DNA of 23,589 nt from a virus: the IMG/VR virus record IMGVR_UViG_3300024512_000011, positions 1 to 23,589 of that record. One strand, 5' to 3'. Position 1 is the first letter of the stretch. Each line of letters starts with the position of its first letter. A program made the position numbers and the translations under genes. The notes below the pieces were generated by a model. The model searched no databases, was not told the DNA's origin, and saw only the letters and a list, made by a program, of their open reading frames with translations. Positions 7,728-14,689 of the stretch are shown here, piece by piece.

Positions 7728-8239
7728 CCTTTCGGGTGGGGTGCGTAATCAACTTCCGTAGACAAGCAAGCAAATTCTATATCGTATTCTAGCAGATTTC
7801 TGACTGAGTTATCGTAATTGGTGCTGATAACTACTGAATTGGTAATTTGGAACAATGTGCGTTTCTGGCCAGCTTGATTGGTGTATTTGATTTCCAACTT
7901 GCCCTTTTCGTTAATGATCGGCACTCTTGGACCGTCATTGATACTTAGAGTATTATCTAGGAATAGATAACCGTGAATCGTTACTTTGGTTTCACGCATC
8001 CCGCCATTAAGCATCTGCATTGGGATGCCATAATTTTTCCACGCTGGAACGGCAGATAAATCGCCATTGACTATATTGCCTTCAATATTGGCATCACGGA
8101 GCGATTTGATATTGGAGATGTGAATAGACTCGTCCTCAATCTCAATGCCCCATTCATCGGCAAAGAGAGTGAGGACGGTCCCCGGACGAGTCTCGGAAGT
8201 GAAGACAACGCCAGAACCCTTACCTGAATAGAAGGGCAT
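7724..8239 (-). CDS. Tail tube-like protein, second copy
   Basis: 171 aa. It begins FYSGKGSGVVF, continues to a DEWGIEIEDE motif near residue 30, and ends in a beta-rich region (VTIHGYLFLDN, KYTNQAGQKRTLF, LLEYDIEFACL). The next gene upstream begins YYAGKTGFVTV with EEWSMELEVEE near residue 25, so the two look like paralogues of one tail-tube fold. A GAGGA site lies seven bases before the ATG, and the stop overlaps the chaperone start as ATGA. It could be the main tube subunit, a tube initiator or a minor tube protein. The order (tube before chaperone) supports a tube role. Confidence 0.52.
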   Translation of the reverse strand: MPFYSGKGSGVVFTSETRPGTVLTLFADEWGIEIEDESIHISNIKSLRDANIEGNIVNGDLSAVPAWKNYGIPMQMLNGGMRETKVTIHGYLFLDNTLSINDGPRVPIINEKGKLEIKYTNQAGQKRTLFQITNSVVISTNYDNSVRNLLEYDIEFACLSTEVDYAPHPKG

Positions 8240-8251
8240 GGCTTATCCTCA

Positions 8252-8677
8252 TTACGCCTGAGCGATGGTCTGATTCTGGGCAGCTTGAATCACACCGCTA
8301 TTGTCCATGTTTGTTAGCGTTCCAGTGAATTCAAAGGTCGGCTTTTCACGGACATTGTTGCCTACTGTCACACCAGTAAGAATCACGCTAAGCGAGAATC
8401 CAATAGTGCCAGTCTGCAATAAACCAAGCTCAACAGGAACAACCGTACCAGCTTGGAAAGTAGTCAGAACTCCAGCGTCAGCAATACTCTCATACGGTCC
8501 AGAAGCAGAGATAGTGCCACCCCTGATACCAGACATAATCGAGTTCATGCCATAGGATTCAAAGTTAGTGGCATCAACTTCTTCAACCTCAAGCTCCATA
8601 CTCCACTCTTCAAGAGGGATGCGGACGGCAGGCGATCCAACAGTAACGAATCCAGTCTTACCAGCGTAATAAGCCAT
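8252..8677 (-). CDS. Major tail (tube) protein candidate
   Basis: 141 aa. The sequence reads as an all-beta protein with the tube-like opening YYAGKTGFVTVGSP, EEWSMELEVEEVDATNFES, a central GIRGGTISASGPYES, and a strand-rich end (KPTFEFTGTLTNM). A strong GGAGG, placed inside the end of the preceding gene, lies nine bases before the ATG, the best Shine-Dalgarno of this block, as expected for an abundant tube subunit. It sits between the tail-terminator candidate region and the chaperones. Assignment rests on size, order, predicted beta content and similarity to the next gene; no signature motif is diagnostic. Confidence 0.55.
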   Translation of the reverse strand: MAYYAGKTGFVTVGSPAVRIPLEEWSMELEVEEVDATNFESYGMNSIMSGIRGGTISASGPYESIADAGVLTTFQAGTVVPVELGLLQTGTIGFSLSVILTGVTVGNNVREKPTFEFTGTLTNMDNSGVIQAAQNQTIAQA

Positions 8678-8679
8678 GA

Positions 8680-9162
8680 TTACTGACCTCCCAAGAAGGC
8701 GATTTTGTAAGTAGCACCAGCGGAACTAGAAAGAGTAATCGTCTTATCAGTGCCACTGACCGTCTGATGGGTAGGCGTTGTGAACATGAATCCCGCTCCA
8801 GCCGGGATCGAAATGGTCGGGCTTGTTCCACCAAGGAACCATTCAAGACCATTCGTTGCGCCGGGAGCGAATACAACCGTTCCAGTGGAGGAAGTGACGA
8901 TGACCGCAAAAATCCTCGTCAGGTTAATTGCGGTTCCCAAGAAATCCGTAAGTCCAGTGGTCAGATCATAGGTATACGATCCACCAGCTGAGAGAGTTCT
9001 CTGCTCTGCGAATACGATATTTGCTGGAGTAGCACCAGTAAGCGCAGGAGATACTGAGAGCGATACAGCATCAGCACCTTGGGCGACAGGATTGAATCCG
9101 GTCAGCGTTTTCTGCTGATCCCAAGCGACATTCATCAATGTCGATGCTGAGTTGAGTGCCAT
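8680..9162 (-). CDS. Uncharacterised beta-rich structural protein
   Basis: 160 aa, no recognised family. It is very rich in Thr, Ser, Gly and Ala with short hydrophobic strands (AVIVTSSTGTVVFAP, GFMFTTPTHQTVSG, TITLSSSAGATYKIAF), which suggests a small beta-sandwich. Its start shares one base with the stop of the preceding gene (TAATG), and its last codons carry the Shine-Dalgarno of the tube candidate. The C-terminal half (NGLEWFLGGTSPTISIPAGA) resembles decoration or lectin-type domains of virions in style only. It probably forms part of the tail or decorates the virion. Confidence 0.45.
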   Translation of the reverse strand: MALNSASTLMNVAWDQQKTLTGFNPVAQGADAVSLSVSPALTGATPANIVFAEQRTLSAGGSYTYDLTTGLTDFLGTAINLTRIFAVIVTSSTGTVVFAPGATNGLEWFLGGTSPTISIPAGAGFMFTTPTHQTVSGTDKTITLSSSAGATYKIAFLGGQ

Positions 9163-9599
9163 TAGCTCACTCTCTCCTCAATGCTTTTATATCTGATAAT
9201 CATTCCAGATATATCATAATTATTCGCATCACCCGATACAATATCAAAAGCTGGCGTTAATTCAATATTTGCATCAATAAATTCAGTTCCCGGCAGATTT
9301 GGCTGGAATAGCGCATTCCTAATGTCTTCACGGAGAGCTAGGAACGATTCGACATCTGCCTCGTAAATCCTGTTTCCCGGCCTAATCAGAGTCACATGAA
9401 TGTCATAGGTGTATTCGGCTACTTTGTCGAAAGCCTCCATAGTCACCTTTTCCTTGCCGGGACTAAGGAAGATGACTGGAATTGGGTCTTCTTGAAGCAA
9501 TACTGGCTTTTTCCTGATCTTCACGGGAGGGATCAGAGGAATGGCTTCGATGCGCTGCTTGGTATAAACAAGCCCATTCCAGAAGTAGGAGCTAGGCAT
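9162..9599 (-). CDS. Putative tail terminator / tail completion protein
   Basis: 145 aa. A central KVAEYTYDIHVTLIRPGN segment is followed by REDIRNALFQPNLPGT and a C-terminal NNYDISGMIIRYKSIEERV. This mix of a strand pair, a helix beginning with a LRxxIR-like motif, and a closing strand that recalls LRYxSxE fits the small alpha/beta fold of tail terminators and minor tail U-like proteins, which cap the tube at the head end. It lies just before the tube genes, the expected place, and is linked by one-base overlaps at both ends. The assignment is structural and positional, not by identified homology. Confidence 0.5.
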   Translation of the reverse strand: MPSSYFWNGLVYTKQRIEAIPLIPPVKIRKKPVLLQEDPIPVIFLSPGKEKVTMEAFDKVAEYTYDIHVTLIRPGNRIYEADVESFLALREDIRNALFQPNLPGTEFIDANIELTPAFDIVSGDANNYDISGMIIRYKSIEERVS

Positions 9600-10009
9600 T
9601 AGTTGACCCCTTCCCCAGCTTGAGAAGTGGCCTTGACGCTCCAGCGAGTGCGGAGAACTCCGTCATCAATCAAGTCCACATTGTACTTTTTGCCATTCTG
9701 GTCAGTAATTATCGCATTAAGGCGGGGGATGAAGGATGACGATCCAACAACATCAATGTTGGTTTCATCGTCATCAGCAACAATATCTTCTCCCAATCCG
9801 TCCTGAAGATAAGCAGATTGGATCGAATTCTTCCAGATAAGGAACTCAATTGCTGCTGCGTAATAAGTCGATCCAGATGCCGTATCAGTCGCCAATACTG
9901 CTGGTCGGCGTGTCACATCTGGAATAGTTACGGCAGATTCACCCTGATTCTGGAAGGTGATCGTTTCTTTGTTATCGAAGATTACATAATCGTCAGCTAT
10001 GTTTAACAT
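9599..10009 (-). CDS. Putative head-tail joining protein
   Basis: 136 aa. It begins MLNIADDYVIFDNKETITFQ and ends with FIPRLNAIITDQNGKKYNVD, a small beta-barrel-like pattern with a late YNVDLIDDGVLRTRW that recalls head-closure and head-tail adaptor proteins (often ending in a measured-quantity-type loop and TxW). The start ATG shares a base with the previous stop, and the end shares one with the next start. Located between the gp10-like protein and the tail-terminator candidate, it probably closes the head or joins it to the tail. The function is inferred. Confidence 0.45.
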   Translation of the reverse strand: MLNIADDYVIFDNKETITFQNQGESAVTIPDVTRRPAVLATDTASGSTYYAAAIEFLIWKNSIQSAYLQDGLGEDIVADDDETNIDVVGSSSFIPRLNAIITDQNGKKYNVDLIDDGVLRTRWSVKATSQAGEGVN

Positions 10010-10608
10010 TATGACCTTTCACCCGGATAGTGTATTTCTATTAGTCCGAATGAATTCTCTCTTGGCATCCCATCGGCAGTATCAGCCAAACCAAGTCTTC
10101 CTCTAGCTGCGAGTATTTGGGAATATCTCGCCGGGTCAGGGTCTGATCCACGCCTCTTGTAGCCGATCTTTATTTTATCATTGTCTCCGATTGAATCGGA
10201 AGTTCTTGGCTTGTAATAAACACTTCTATAGAGTTTTCCGCTTCTCCTAGCTGGGTATTCTCCGGGCTGAGAAGATGGCGGGTAATCGTTGCTTATTAGC
10301 TTTTTATGCTTCTCAACCAAATCAGAAGCAAAGCTAATCAACGCTTCCCTTCTAGCTTTCCTGTCTATTTTTGGTGGCTTATATTGAGGCTGAGCTTCTT
10401 GCTCTTCCGGCTCCTCAATTTTCTCCTTGGCCTTCTTGCCAGTGAAGTAGCCGAATAAATTGGTGAAAAACCCTCCAATCTTGGAGAGTATTCCACCCTT
10501 CTTCTTTTCAACTTTTTTATAGACTGGTTCTTCTTGAGCTTTCACTTCCTCTTCGGGTGGAAGCTCATCGGCGTATCGTACAGTCAGAACTGTGCGAATA
10601 TTCGCCAT
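10009..10608 (-). CDS. HK97 gp10-like head-tail protein with amphipathic N-terminal extension
   Basis: 199 aa. The C-terminal part (about 84-180) has the features of HK97 gp10-type tail-completion proteins: a helix LISFASDLVEKHKKLI, SQPGEYPARRSGKLYRSVYY, a strand DKIKIGYKRRG, and YSQILAARGRLGLADTAD. The N-terminal 80 residues are unusual: a charged segment, then KKKGGILSKIGGFFTN and LFGYFTGKKAKEK (about 35-63), a cationic amphipathic stretch with many Phe and Gly, then an acidic EEPEEQE. That stretch is not part of the normal gp10 fold and could be membrane- or DNA-active. The gene is three bases after the previous stop and ends in TAATG with the next gene. Confidence 0.5.
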   Translation of the reverse strand: MANIRTVLTVRYADELPPEEEVKAQEEPVYKKVEKKKGGILSKIGGFFTNLFGYFTGKKAKEKIEEPEEQEAQPQYKPPKIDRKARREALISFASDLVEKHKKLISNDYPPSSQPGEYPARRSGKLYRSVYYKPRTSDSIGDNDKIKIGYKRRGSDPDPARYSQILAARGRLGLADTADGMPRENSFGLIEIHYPGERS

Positions 10609-10611
10609 TCA

Positions 10612-10929
10612 TCAGTCCGTCACGATGTAGGTGATATGGCCACCAACCGCCACTGCTGCGCTGAGATTCAGATTCAACGCTTCGCCTTGGTTCGTTTCAA
10701 ACTGTCCAATCAGACCACCGGGAGTAGCCTGTCCAGCGGAAGGAGCAGCACCGCCATTAGCAGCTAAAGCCATAGGACCGCTGAGAGCATTGGATGCCGA
10801 TTGCCAAGTAACAGAGACATCACCAGCAGCGATAATCACATAGGACAGAACCCGAATTCGTTTATTGGTTACAGCTGCGACAATCGTGTTCGATCCAGAG
10901 GCAGAGGCGTTTACAATGGCGTATTTCAT
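10612..10929 (-). CDS. Small beta-sandwich phage structural protein (decoration or adaptor type)
   Basis: 105 aa. The sequence KYAIVNASASGSNTIVAAVT, then KRIRVLSYVIIAAGDVSVTW, GPMALAANGG, FETNQGEALNLNLSAAVAVG and GHITYIVTD matches a small family that I recall in many phage head-tail regions, with the signature ASxSGxNTxVAAVxxKxIRVLSYVxxAxG and LxANGG. It is predicted to be an all-beta sandwich, probably a virion stabilising or trimeric decoration subunit. Function has not been shown to my knowledge. The start overlaps the preceding stop as ATGA. Confidence 0.5.
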   Translation of the reverse strand: MKYAIVNASASGSNTIVAAVTNKRIRVLSYVIIAAGDVSVTWQSASNALSGPMALAANGGAAPSAGQATPGGLIGQFETNQGEALNLNLSAAVAVGGHITYIVTD

Positions 10930-11144
10930 CTTGATTTAACCCTCGTCATCCTCTGGAACGGTCCACCAAGAAGCTGCTGAATCTTGAGTAGAGATGCCAG
11001 CTTGGTGGTCAGCGTATCGAGGTAATCAGCCCAATTCACAGTCTGCCCGTCTACCGTGTAATTAGGCTTAGGATTGGCAGTAATTTCCTTGATTGTTTCG
11101 GAGATGTTAGCGATTGCCTGAGCAATATCAGTTTCCGCTGACAT
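10926..11144 (-). CDS. Small helical head-region protein
   Basis: 72 aa, uncharacterised. It is mainly alpha-helical: IAQAIANISETIKEITANPK, then YTVDGQTVNWADYLDTL and KLASLLKIQQLLGGPFQRM. The segment DGQTVxWxDYLDxLxxKLxxLxKxQQxLxGPFQ is typical of small phage proteins between capsid and tail genes and is seen often, without function. It overlaps the preceding gene by 17 bases and ends ATGA into the next. A connector-accessory or chaperone-like role is only a guess. Confidence 0.5.
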   Translation of the reverse strand: MSAETDIAQAIANISETIKEITANPKPNYTVDGQTVNWADYLDTLTTKLASLLKIQQLLGGPFQRMTRVKSR

Positions 11145-11322
11145 CTTTGAACTCCACAGCTATCGGCTGGCGAGATTCGTGCAGTTGGTAGCGAAGTCGA
11201 TATTCGTTCTTCGCCTGCTCTTTTCCGTATGCCTTGATGAAGGCTCTGGGAAGCTCCCCGAAGGAAACCTCCCAGACCTTCATTGTTGGCATAGCAGTCT
11301 TCTCAGATGTGGTGGGTTTCAT
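11128..11322 (-). CDS. Small hypothetical protein after the capsid gene
   Basis: 64 aa. The start chosen is the ATG at 11322, 15 bases after the capsid stop, with GAGG close before it; two later in-frame ATGs (11292 and 11283) have weaker ribosome sites, so the true N-terminus may be shorter. The sequence PTMKVWEVSFGELPRAFIKA, then KEQAKNEYRLRYQLHESRQP contains a helical, charged core. Its position matches the small assembly accessory genes often found behind capsid genes. No family recognised. Confidence 0.45.
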   Translation of the reverse strand: MKPTTSEKTAMPTMKVWEVSFGELPRAFIKAYGKEQAKNEYRLRYQLHESRQPIAVEFKDVSGN

Positions 11323-11337
11323 CTGCCTCAGACCTTA

Positions 11338-12678
11338 TTAGGCGTTGTTGTTCTTGACGCTGTGCCAAGGACTCCAGACGCTGGGGATACCACGCTCGTT
11401 GGCGAAGTAAGTTGCGACGATGCCCCTGTCGAGCATCTCGTACTGGTTGGGGCTGGCCTGAGTGACGGTCAGCGGGTAGTTCTGCATATAGCGGAACGAT
11501 TTACCAGCTTCCATCATAAACCACAAGCCATCGGTGTTGGCTTGATTCAGGTTCAGACCATCCGCTGCCAAGCATCGCTGCTCGATCAGTGGGCTGGACA
11601 GAATCTGGAACTGTCCAGAGTAAGGATTGCCCGGAGTGCTGCTCACATTCAAGGTATCAGCAGTTGCCTGAGTCGCACCCGGAGTGGTACGGCGATCAGT
11701 GCTGCTTGCACCCAGAATCAAGTTAGCGGTAGCCAACTTGGCCGGATTCACCAGAATGGTGTTCGGCGTAATCAGAAGACGCTTGCCAGTATGGGGGTCT
11801 TCCATACGGGAGAAGAGCAGCATGGCAGATTGGAGCGAAGTCCAATCAACAAGCTGGTTGGTGTGGGCGTTGAGGTAGCCCAAGGTGCGGCTGGTCTGGT
11901 AGGTGTTGTAAGTCGAACCGTTGTACTTGAAGGTGTTGTTCACCCCAAGCAGCGTGTCGATGACTTCCAACTCCTTGCGATAAGCAAGCTCAGTACCAAC
12001 CGAATTCGCCTGCTGGAGGATTGCTCCGGTCAGGTCAAAGAACACGGTTTCCTTGAGAACATCAATCGCCAGAGCGTTCTCACGGGTTTCGGGAGTCTCG
12101 ATCCAACGCTCACCGAATTGAGCCCTTGGATGAGTCTCGCCGGGAGCCCGCTTGCGACCCCGATCACCGATGTTCTGAAGGCCGATGACCTTCTGACCGT
12201 TGAGCTTGGTAGCTTCGACGGGCATCAACTTATCAGCAATCAGAGCGGGGTTCTGGAAAGCTTCCAGAATCTTCACTTCCACCAGACCACCAACGATAGC
12301 GGTGAAAGTGTTGATGTTCAGGAAGGCCGAAGGATCAAGGCCGAAACCAGTGGCTTCGACTAGAGCCCTCTGCTCATTGGGGAAACCGCCTTCAACCAGA
12401 GAACGGGCAATCGTGTACTGATTCAGACTGCCAGACTCAGGATTGAAGACATTGCGCCAGCTGGGTCCAACGATGGACTCGGCAAGCTCTTGGAGGCTGA
12501 ACTGCTCAGGGCGAACGCTGCGATCCTTCAGGATGCGGTTGCCAGCGAAGTCCCGATTGTCGTTCCCGTCCTTGTCGCAAAGGCCCAAACCTTGGCGCAT
12601 CTCGGTCAGGAACCGCCAACGCCCGTTAGTCTCCTTAGTGCGAGACTCGTACAGGCTCCTCAACTTAATCGTGTTCAT
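11338..12678 (-). CDS. Major capsid protein (HK97-fold)
   Basis: 446 aa. It lies right after the protease-scaffold and cement genes, the standard location. The sequence carries an N-terminal helical arm (NTIKLRSLYESRTKETNGRW), a middle with FNPESGSLNQYTIARSL, IVGGLVEVKILEAFQNP and ETRENALAIDVLKETVFFDL, and a C-terminal domain ending in LDRGIVATYFANERG, consistent with the HK97 fold of phage capsids. A strong AAGGAG stands before the ATG. The gene is markedly more GC-rich and uses more C- or G-ending codons (CTG, AAG, AAC) than its neighbours, as expected for the most expressed protein. A long open frame on the other strand is a shadow of this codon bias. Confidence 0.8.
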   Translation of the reverse strand: MNTIKLRSLYESRTKETNGRWRFLTEMRQGLGLCDKDGNDNRDFAGNRILKDRSVRPEQFSLQELAESIVGPSWRNVFNPESGSLNQYTIARSLVEGGFPNEQRALVEATGFGLDPSAFLNINTFTAIVGGLVEVKILEAFQNPALIADKLMPVEATKLNGQKVIGLQNIGDRGRKRAPGETHPRAQFGERWIETPETRENALAIDVLKETVFFDLTGAILQQANSVGTELAYRKELEVIDTLLGVNNTFKYNGSTYNTYQTSRTLGYLNAHTNQLVDWTSLQSAMLLFSRMEDPHTGKRLLITPNTILVNPAKLATANLILGASSTDRRTTPGATQATADTLNVSSTPGNPYSGQFQILSSPLIEQRCLAADGLNLNQANTDGLWFMMEAGKSFRYMQNYPLTVTQASPNQYEMLDRGIVATYFANERGIPSVWSPWHSVKNNNA

Positions 12679-12705
12679 TGCTCTTGTTCTCCTTGTTACT
12701 CGTTA

Positions 12706-13245
12706 TTAGACGGAAGTGGTGTTGTTGTAGTCAGCGTAGTTGAAGGGCGACCACCGCCCGATCAAGCGAACACGCACCGAAGTGGTGTTGGAAGCATAAC
12801 GCTCCACAACATAGCCAATCGCCTCGCCAGCATCGGTGGTTTTCACCAGAGTCTGGTTAGCCACATTGCCAGCACCAGCAGCAGCGGTCACCGAAGCAGC
12901 GACCAAGTCACCGGGCTCGAAAGTGGCAGCAGCGCAAGTCGCCTCGTACAGTGCGTCAGGGGCGAAAGTGATAGCCTCGCCATTGAACGCAGGGTAGCCA
13001 GCAGAAGGATCAGCTGCCAATTTGCCTTGAAGGGCAACGCCAGCGAAAACTGCACGAATTGCAGCTTGGTCAGTATTAACCGTTCCGGTCGCCACATACT
13101 GGTCAAAAGGTTTCAGCACCTTGTTGGTCGTATCCCAGAACAACAAGTCGCCAACGCTGATGGCGGTGGAAGCTGCGCTAGGCAGATCCATCACCGTGTC
13201 AGAAGCTGGCTTGTAGAGCCTGAATCCACCGAAAACAGTACCCAT
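12706..13245 (-). CDS. Capsid decoration / cement protein
   Basis: 179 aa, located between the protease and the capsid gene, where lambda-type decoration proteins sit. The sequence is Ala/Thr/Val-rich and beta-type: SVGDLLFWDTTNKVLKPFD, AVFAGVALQGKLA, NGEAITFAPDALYEATC, EPGDLVAASV, and TDAGEAIGYVVERYASN. The succession of short strands with V-x-GD-x-(V/L) motifs resembles DUF2190-type capsid cement proteins. GAAAGGGG precedes the ATG by about ten bases. Codon choice is like the capsid gene, supporting a high-copy structural protein. Confidence 0.62.
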   Translation of the reverse strand: MGTVFGGFRLYKPASDTVMDLPSAASTAISVGDLLFWDTTNKVLKPFDQYVATGTVNTDQAAIRAVFAGVALQGKLAADPSAGYPAFNGEAITFAPDALYEATCAAATFEPGDLVAASVTAAAGAGNVANQTLVKTTDAGEAIGYVVERYASNTTSVRVRLIGRWSPFNYADYNNTTSV

Positions 13246-13262
13246 TGCTCATACCCCTTTCT

Positions 13263-14621
13263 TTAGTTTTGCAACCAACGGAACAAGGACTCACCTTCAG
13301 GAATGCTAGACCCCTTGCTCTCTTGAAGCGGGGCACTTGCTGGTGGGCACTTGGGCTTCGCTGCAACATAAGCAGCAGCGATCCTCTTGATCTGACGCTC
13401 CATAGCAGACTCCTCCAGCGAAGACAAATCTTCGACCAGAGACTCTTCAAACTTCACGCCAGATGCTTCGCAGAGGTCACGAATCTTGTCCTTGGCTTTA
13501 AGATAAGCCAATTGCTCCTGAGGGTCTTTCGACTCCTTCACAGGCTTCATGCGCTCTTTGCCCATTTCCTTATCATCCATGTCGGAATCATCAGATTCTT
13601 TCATGGGTTTCATTTTGGCCCCGCACTTCTCGCAGGTATCCATCTTCTCTTCGGCATCAACCGAATCGGCCTTTTTGTCAGCGTCCATGCCTTCTTCGGT
13701 ATCGTCCGAAGAATCCTTCTCGTCTTCCTTCGGCTTATCGTCGATGCGGTCCATAGCCTCTTCGGTATCCTTAACCGATTCAGTTGCATCCATTTCAATA
13801 TCTCCTAATTCATCAGCAAGGAAACCAATAAGTTCATCGGCCTTCTGGTCATCGGCCAAATCATCTCTGGTGAGAATCTGCATGACCTTGTAGTGAAGGT
13901 CTTTCTTCATTTTCTCGCCGTCATCAACCTTGGCATCTACAGGCTGGCTATTCTCATCAGCCTCCTTGATGGTCCCGGTCGGCTTATTTGCACCCTGACT
14001 CTTGCTCTTCACGAAGTTCCTCCGTGCTTGAGGAGGTCGTTTTTTGCTCTTTCGATAAACTCCTGAGTACGCTGCTTCTTCTGTCTCTTGCTTTGTTGCC
14101 TGTTTCGATTCCGCAAGCGATTGCGTTGTTGCCGGGTCTGCAACCAAATCGACATGGCGTACCTCAGTGATCTTATTCACTTCAAAGATGCCACGCTTAT
14201 CAACAATTCCTTCACCTTGAGCGTTATGGGACATCCCAAACACATCCGGCATACGCTCGGCAGCTTCGCAAACTTGCTCTGCGATTGGATGACTCTTCAA
14301 GTAGACTAAGTCGCCAAAAAGTCCTTCGCCTTCAACGAATCGGACATTGACGAACTTTCCAAAGCGATCATAGCTGGAACGCTGCTGAGTCGGACCCTTT
14401 TCAGGATGATCGACATTGACCTTGATCCCCTCATACAGGGGAATAGCAGCTTTCAATGCGCCAGAAGTGTATCGCCGTCCATTCTGCGAATTAAAACCGA
14501 TGATCTTGACATTACGAATAACGCCAGCTTCCCGGTCAACAAGTAGCTGAGTCTTGCCCACTTGTTGAGGCTGGAAAGTGGTGATTGAAAGGTCTTCGGT
14601 TAAAATTTCTAGTGTCGGCAT
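13263..14621 (-). CDS. Prohead protease fused to scaffold
   Basis: 452 aa. Residues about 20-170 form a serine protease domain of the HK97-prohead type: GFNSQNGRRYTSGALKAAIP, a candidate catalytic His in KVNVDHP (H72) and Ser in FGMSHNA (S131), then EVRHVDLVADPATTQSLAES. A basic linker (about 185-215) leads into an acidic helical scaffold (about 230-452) with repeated MD/DD/EE units, a lone CEKC pair (330/333) and a repeat MKPMKESDD / MKPVKESKD. The fusion is typical of phages that cut their scaffold out during maturation. There is no clear Shine-Dalgarno before the ATG; the gap of 62 bases holds a TTGACA element and a hairpin. Confidence 0.75.
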   Translation of the reverse strand: MPTLEILTEDLSITTFQPQQVGKTQLLVDREAGVIRNVKIIGFNSQNGRRYTSGALKAAIPLYEGIKVNVDHPEKGPTQQRSSYDRFGKFVNVRFVEGEGLFGDLVYLKSHPIAEQVCEAAERMPDVFGMSHNAQGEGIVDKRGIFEVNKITEVRHVDLVADPATTQSLAESKQATKQETEEAAYSGVYRKSKKRPPQARRNFVKSKSQGANKPTGTIKEADENSQPVDAKVDDGEKMKKDLHYKVMQILTRDDLADDQKADELIGFLADELGDIEMDATESVKDTEEAMDRIDDKPKEDEKDSSDDTEEGMDADKKADSVDAEEKMDTCEKCGAKMKPMKESDDSDMDDKEMGKERMKPVKESKDPQEQLAYLKAKDKIRDLCEASGVKFEESLVEDLSSLEESAMERQIKRIAAAYVAAKPKCPPASAPLQESKGSSIPEGESLFRWLQN

Positions 14622-14630
14622 GATGACATC

Positions 14631-14656
14631 TTGATAGCAATATATTTTCCTGTCAA
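14631..14656 (-). promoter_or_regulatory. Possible weak promoter before protease-scaffold gene
   Basis: A perfect TTGACA (14651-14656) is followed 14 bases later by TATCAA preceded by TG, an extended -10-like match. The spacing is short. If used, transcription would start only a few bases before the ATG, giving a nearly leaderless message, which would suit the lack of a ribosome site. The evidence is weak. Confidence 0.22.
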
Positions 14657-14664
14657 GTGCTAGT

Positions 14665-14689
14665 GTATAAATTTTTCAATTTTTTATAC
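14665..14689. repeat. AT-only inverted repeat overlapping a stop codon
   Basis: GTATAAA (14665-14671) and TTTATAC (14683-14689) are perfect complements with an 11-base loop. The right arm contains the TAA of the gpF-like gene. With no GC pairs it is a weak hairpin and not a good terminator. It may be an RNA processing or decay element between head genes. Confidence 0.4.

Noticed and set aside
7294-7761. 155-codon plus-strand frame opposite the chaperone gene
   Set aside because: It is antisense to a gene confirmed by order and frameshift, and the sequence is Ser/Leu-rich with no motif.
11179-12363. 394-codon open frame on the plus strand opposite the capsid gene
   Set aside because: The minus-strand frame has a strong ribosome site, fits the gene order and reads like a capsid protein. 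The plus-strand frame is low-complexity in Gly, Val and Leu and is a shadow of the capsid codon bias.
12490-13808. Plus-strand open frames of 258 and 187 codons opposite the cement and protease-scaffold genes
   Set aside because: They lie on the other strand inside well-supported genes, lack ribosome sites and domain features, and repeat simple residue runs.
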